Assembly (NCBI GenBank): GCA_964442385.1
Contig: CAYTYZ010000016.1
Coordinates: forward strand, 1 to 23,009
Length of the DNA: 23,009 nucleotides
Origin: CAYTYZ01 sp964442385
GTDB lineage: Bacteria; Patescibacteriota; Microgenomatia; UBA12405
Direction: 5' to 3'
Shown here: one piece after another, positions 21,609 to 23,009 of the stretch
How positions within the stretch are numbered: position 1 is the stretch's first letter
Layout of the letters: each line of letters begins with the position of its first letter
The notes under the pieces: generated by a model
The model's input: the letters and a program-made list of their open reading frames with translations, nothing else
Database searches by the model: none
Told to the model about the DNA's origin: nothing
Made by a program: the position numbers and the translations under genes

Positions 21609-22292
21609 TTACCAACGAGAAATCATGCAAAATGGCGTTTTTAGGATAATGGCAATCTCCTGACGAAGCGATCTGTTTACGATGTAAAAAGCATCAAGTC
21701 TAGCTCTATCTTCAAAGTTTAATTTATTTCTACCTGAGGTTTGCCAAAGACCGGTTAGGCCTGGCTTGGCAGTTCTAATTATTTCGATGGATTTTTTAGT
21801 ATGGGGGTAACGTCTTTCATAGTCTTGCAATTCTTCTTCTCTATAGGCTCTGGGGCCAACCAAGCTCATTTCACCCTTAAGAATATTAATAACCTGTGGA
21901 AATTCATCTAGCGAAAAAAGCCGGATAATTTTCCCAATTGGAGTAGTCCTGGGATCTTCTAGAAGGCCCAATTTCCAGTCATTTTTTATATATTTTTTAT
22001 AGAGTGTCGGGTAGCGTTTGAGTCTGGCATCATTGTCTCCTGTATACATAGTTCTAAATTTATAAATTAAAAATTCTTTATTATTCTTCCCTACTCGTTT
22101 TTGCTTAAAAAAAATAGGTCCAGGAGAATAGATAAAAATTAAAACGGAAGTCAATAAAATTATTGGGAAAAAGATTAGGATTAAAGTAATTGAGCCAATA
22201 ATATCGATAAATCTTTTGGCAATAGTAAAAATAAAAACCCTTTGTTTGTAGAAGATCTTTTGGGTTGGAGGGGTTAGTTTAAGTGTATTCAT
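21609..22292 (-). CDS. Monotopic sugar-phosphate transferase (WbaP/PglC type)
   Basis: A 227-residue polyprenyl-phosphate phosphoglycosyltransferase that starts surface glycan synthesis by placing a sugar-phosphate on the lipid carrier. Features: basic KRFID before a re-entrant hydrophobic helix (about 29-55), SPGPIFFKQKRVGK, YKFRTM (77-82), EDPRTTPIGKIIR, the catalytic DE pair in SLDEFPQ (129-130), and GEMSLVGPRAYREEE, then PGLTGLWQTSGR. It has only the catalytic part of the larger WbaP proteins. It overlaps the glycosyltransferase by 14 bases. The sugar cannot be told from sequence. Confidence 0.93.
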   Translation of the reverse strand: MNTLKLTPPTQKIFYKQRVFIFTIAKRFIDIIGSITLILIFFPIILLTSVLIFIYSPGPIFFKQKRVGKNNKEFLIYKFRTMYTGDNDARLKRYPTLYKKYIKNDWKLGLLEDPRTTPIGKIIRLFSLDEFPQVINILKGEMSLVGPRAYREEELQDYERRYPHTKKSIEIIRTAKPGLTGLWQTSGRNKLNFEDRARLDAFYIVNRSLRQEIAIILKTPFCMISRW

Positions 22293-23009
22293 TGGCTGCT
22301 TGTTTCCAGTCTAACATGAATTTTTTCTTACTAAACAGGCTGGCTCGGGTTTGACAATCAGTTGGAGAAAAAGACTGTTTTTCAAAGTCTATTATAGCTT
22401 GGAGTAGCCCGTCTTTGGTTTGATTGGGGTATAATATTCCTGTTTGTCCGTGTAATATGGTCTCTTGGTTTCCGCCTTTTTGGAATCCTATTACCGGCAC
22501 TCCACAAGCCATTGACTCAATATTGGCCAGACCAAAATCCTCTTCCTGGGGAGCTAGTAGGGCTTTGGCTTGTTGATATAGACTAAGTAGCTTATGGTCT
22601 GAAACATTTTTTAAAAAAGCAATGTTTTTGTAAGGTGAAGCTATTGCACTAAGCCGATTTTCATCTCGACCTGAACCTACTATTATCAACTTTTTATGCA
22701 GTTGACCACAGGCTAAAATGGCTTGGTCGATTTTTTTGTGCGGAACAAGCCTGGAAACTATTAAATAGTTATCTTTTTGGGCTGATGGGTTAGGTCTAAA
22801 AAATTTAGTATCTGTTCCGGGGTAGATAATTTGGCTAGACCTGGCGTAGCTTGAACTTATTTTTGCTTGTATATTTTTAGAAATTGTAAATAGCTTGTCT
22901 GGCCTTTGGGCAAATATTTTGTCTATGGGCTTGTAGAGACTAAACCTATCGAGGTAACGATTGGGGCTAAGGATGTAGCTGAGGAATTTAGTTTTTGGCT
23001 TGGTTAGCA
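22279..23009 (-). CDS. GT4-like glycosyltransferase, 5' end beyond right edge
   Basis: An open frame runs from the right edge to TAA 22279 (242 whole codons). It has the C-terminal Rossmann half of GT-B enzymes of family GT4: YPGTDTKFFRP, YLIVSRLVPHKKIDQAI, KLIIVGSGRDENRL, and the nucleotide-sugar site EDFGLANIESMACGVPVIGF with the EX7E glutamates, then GGNQETI and GQTGILY. The N-terminal acceptor domain is mostly outside the window. TTG 22689 is an internal codon, not the start. It is probably part of the same envelope glycan operon as the next gene; the sugar donor is unknown. Confidence 0.92.
   Translation of the reverse strand, partial: LTKPKTKFLSYILSPNRYLDRFSLYKPIDKIFAQRPDKLFTISKNIQAKISSSYARSSQIIYPGTDTKFFRPNPSAQKDNYLIVSRLVPHKKIDQAILACGQLHKKLIIVGSGRDENRLSAIASPYKNIAFLKNVSDHKLLSLYQQAKALLAPQEEDFGLANIESMACGVPVIGFQKGGNQETILHGQTGILYPNQTKDGLLQAIIDFEKQSFSPTDCQTRASLFSKKKFMLDWKQAANEYT

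Noticed and set aside
1..23009. CRISPR arrays, insertion sequences, rRNA and parS sites
   Set aside because: No spaced direct repeats, transposase frame, rRNA-like sequence or TGTTNCACGTGNAACA-like palindrome was seen by eye.

Overview
The window looks like a piece of the chromosome of a small-genome, AT-rich bacterium of the Candidate Phyla Radiation (Patescibacteria), possibly Microgenomates. That placement is an inference. It rests on the reduced dcw cell-wall/division cluster, tightly packed and overlapping genes, short versions of standard proteins (RecO, RsmH, an FtsL-like protein of 48 residues), a type-2 IleRS, a DUF4012 protein, and the near absence of Shine-Dalgarno sequences.

Layout. 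Almost everything from the right edge down to about 1.26 kb is on the minus strand and reads right to left. First come envelope glycan genes: a GT4-like glycosyltransferase cut by the right edge, a monotopic sugar-phosphate transferase, and a large DUF4012 membrane protein. These are followed by recO, an unrecognised 120-residue gene, and glyS with a structured leader, then a small lipoprotein. Next is the dcw cluster: rsmH, an ftsL-like mini gene, ftsI, murE, mraY, an NlpC/P60-like gene, ftsW, murG, ftsA, ftsZ. It is followed by ileS, a second SEDS gene (rodA-like), rplU, rpmA and parB. parB collides tail to tail with the only plus-strand gene, lepB. Left of lepB lie a minus-strand tRNA-Val(CAC), an unrecognised 87-residue gene, and a small two-helix membrane protein gene that runs off the left edge.

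How the genes fit together. rsmH to ftsZ supply lipid II synthesis (MurE, MraY, MurG), septal wall polymerisation (FtsW, FtsI) and the Z-ring (FtsA, FtsZ). RodA-like and LepB add wall elongation and protein export, and ParB adds chromosome segregation. murF, murD, murC, murB, ddl and ftsQ are not in their usual places, and an NlpC/P60-like gene sits in the slot normally held by murD.

Most notable signals. (1) The glyS leader holds two T-box-like sequences that could compete for one shared 3' partner, with no visible stem I. (2) A -10-like TANNNT hexamer lies 5 to 7 bases before about a dozen start codons, which suggests widespread leaderless transcription. In contrast, the leftmost gene has a conventional promoter, an inverted repeat over that promoter and a strong Shine-Dalgarno. 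(3) There is an unlabelled 48-residue FtsL-like gene between rsmH and ftsI. (4) MraY lacks most of its conserved histidine motif.
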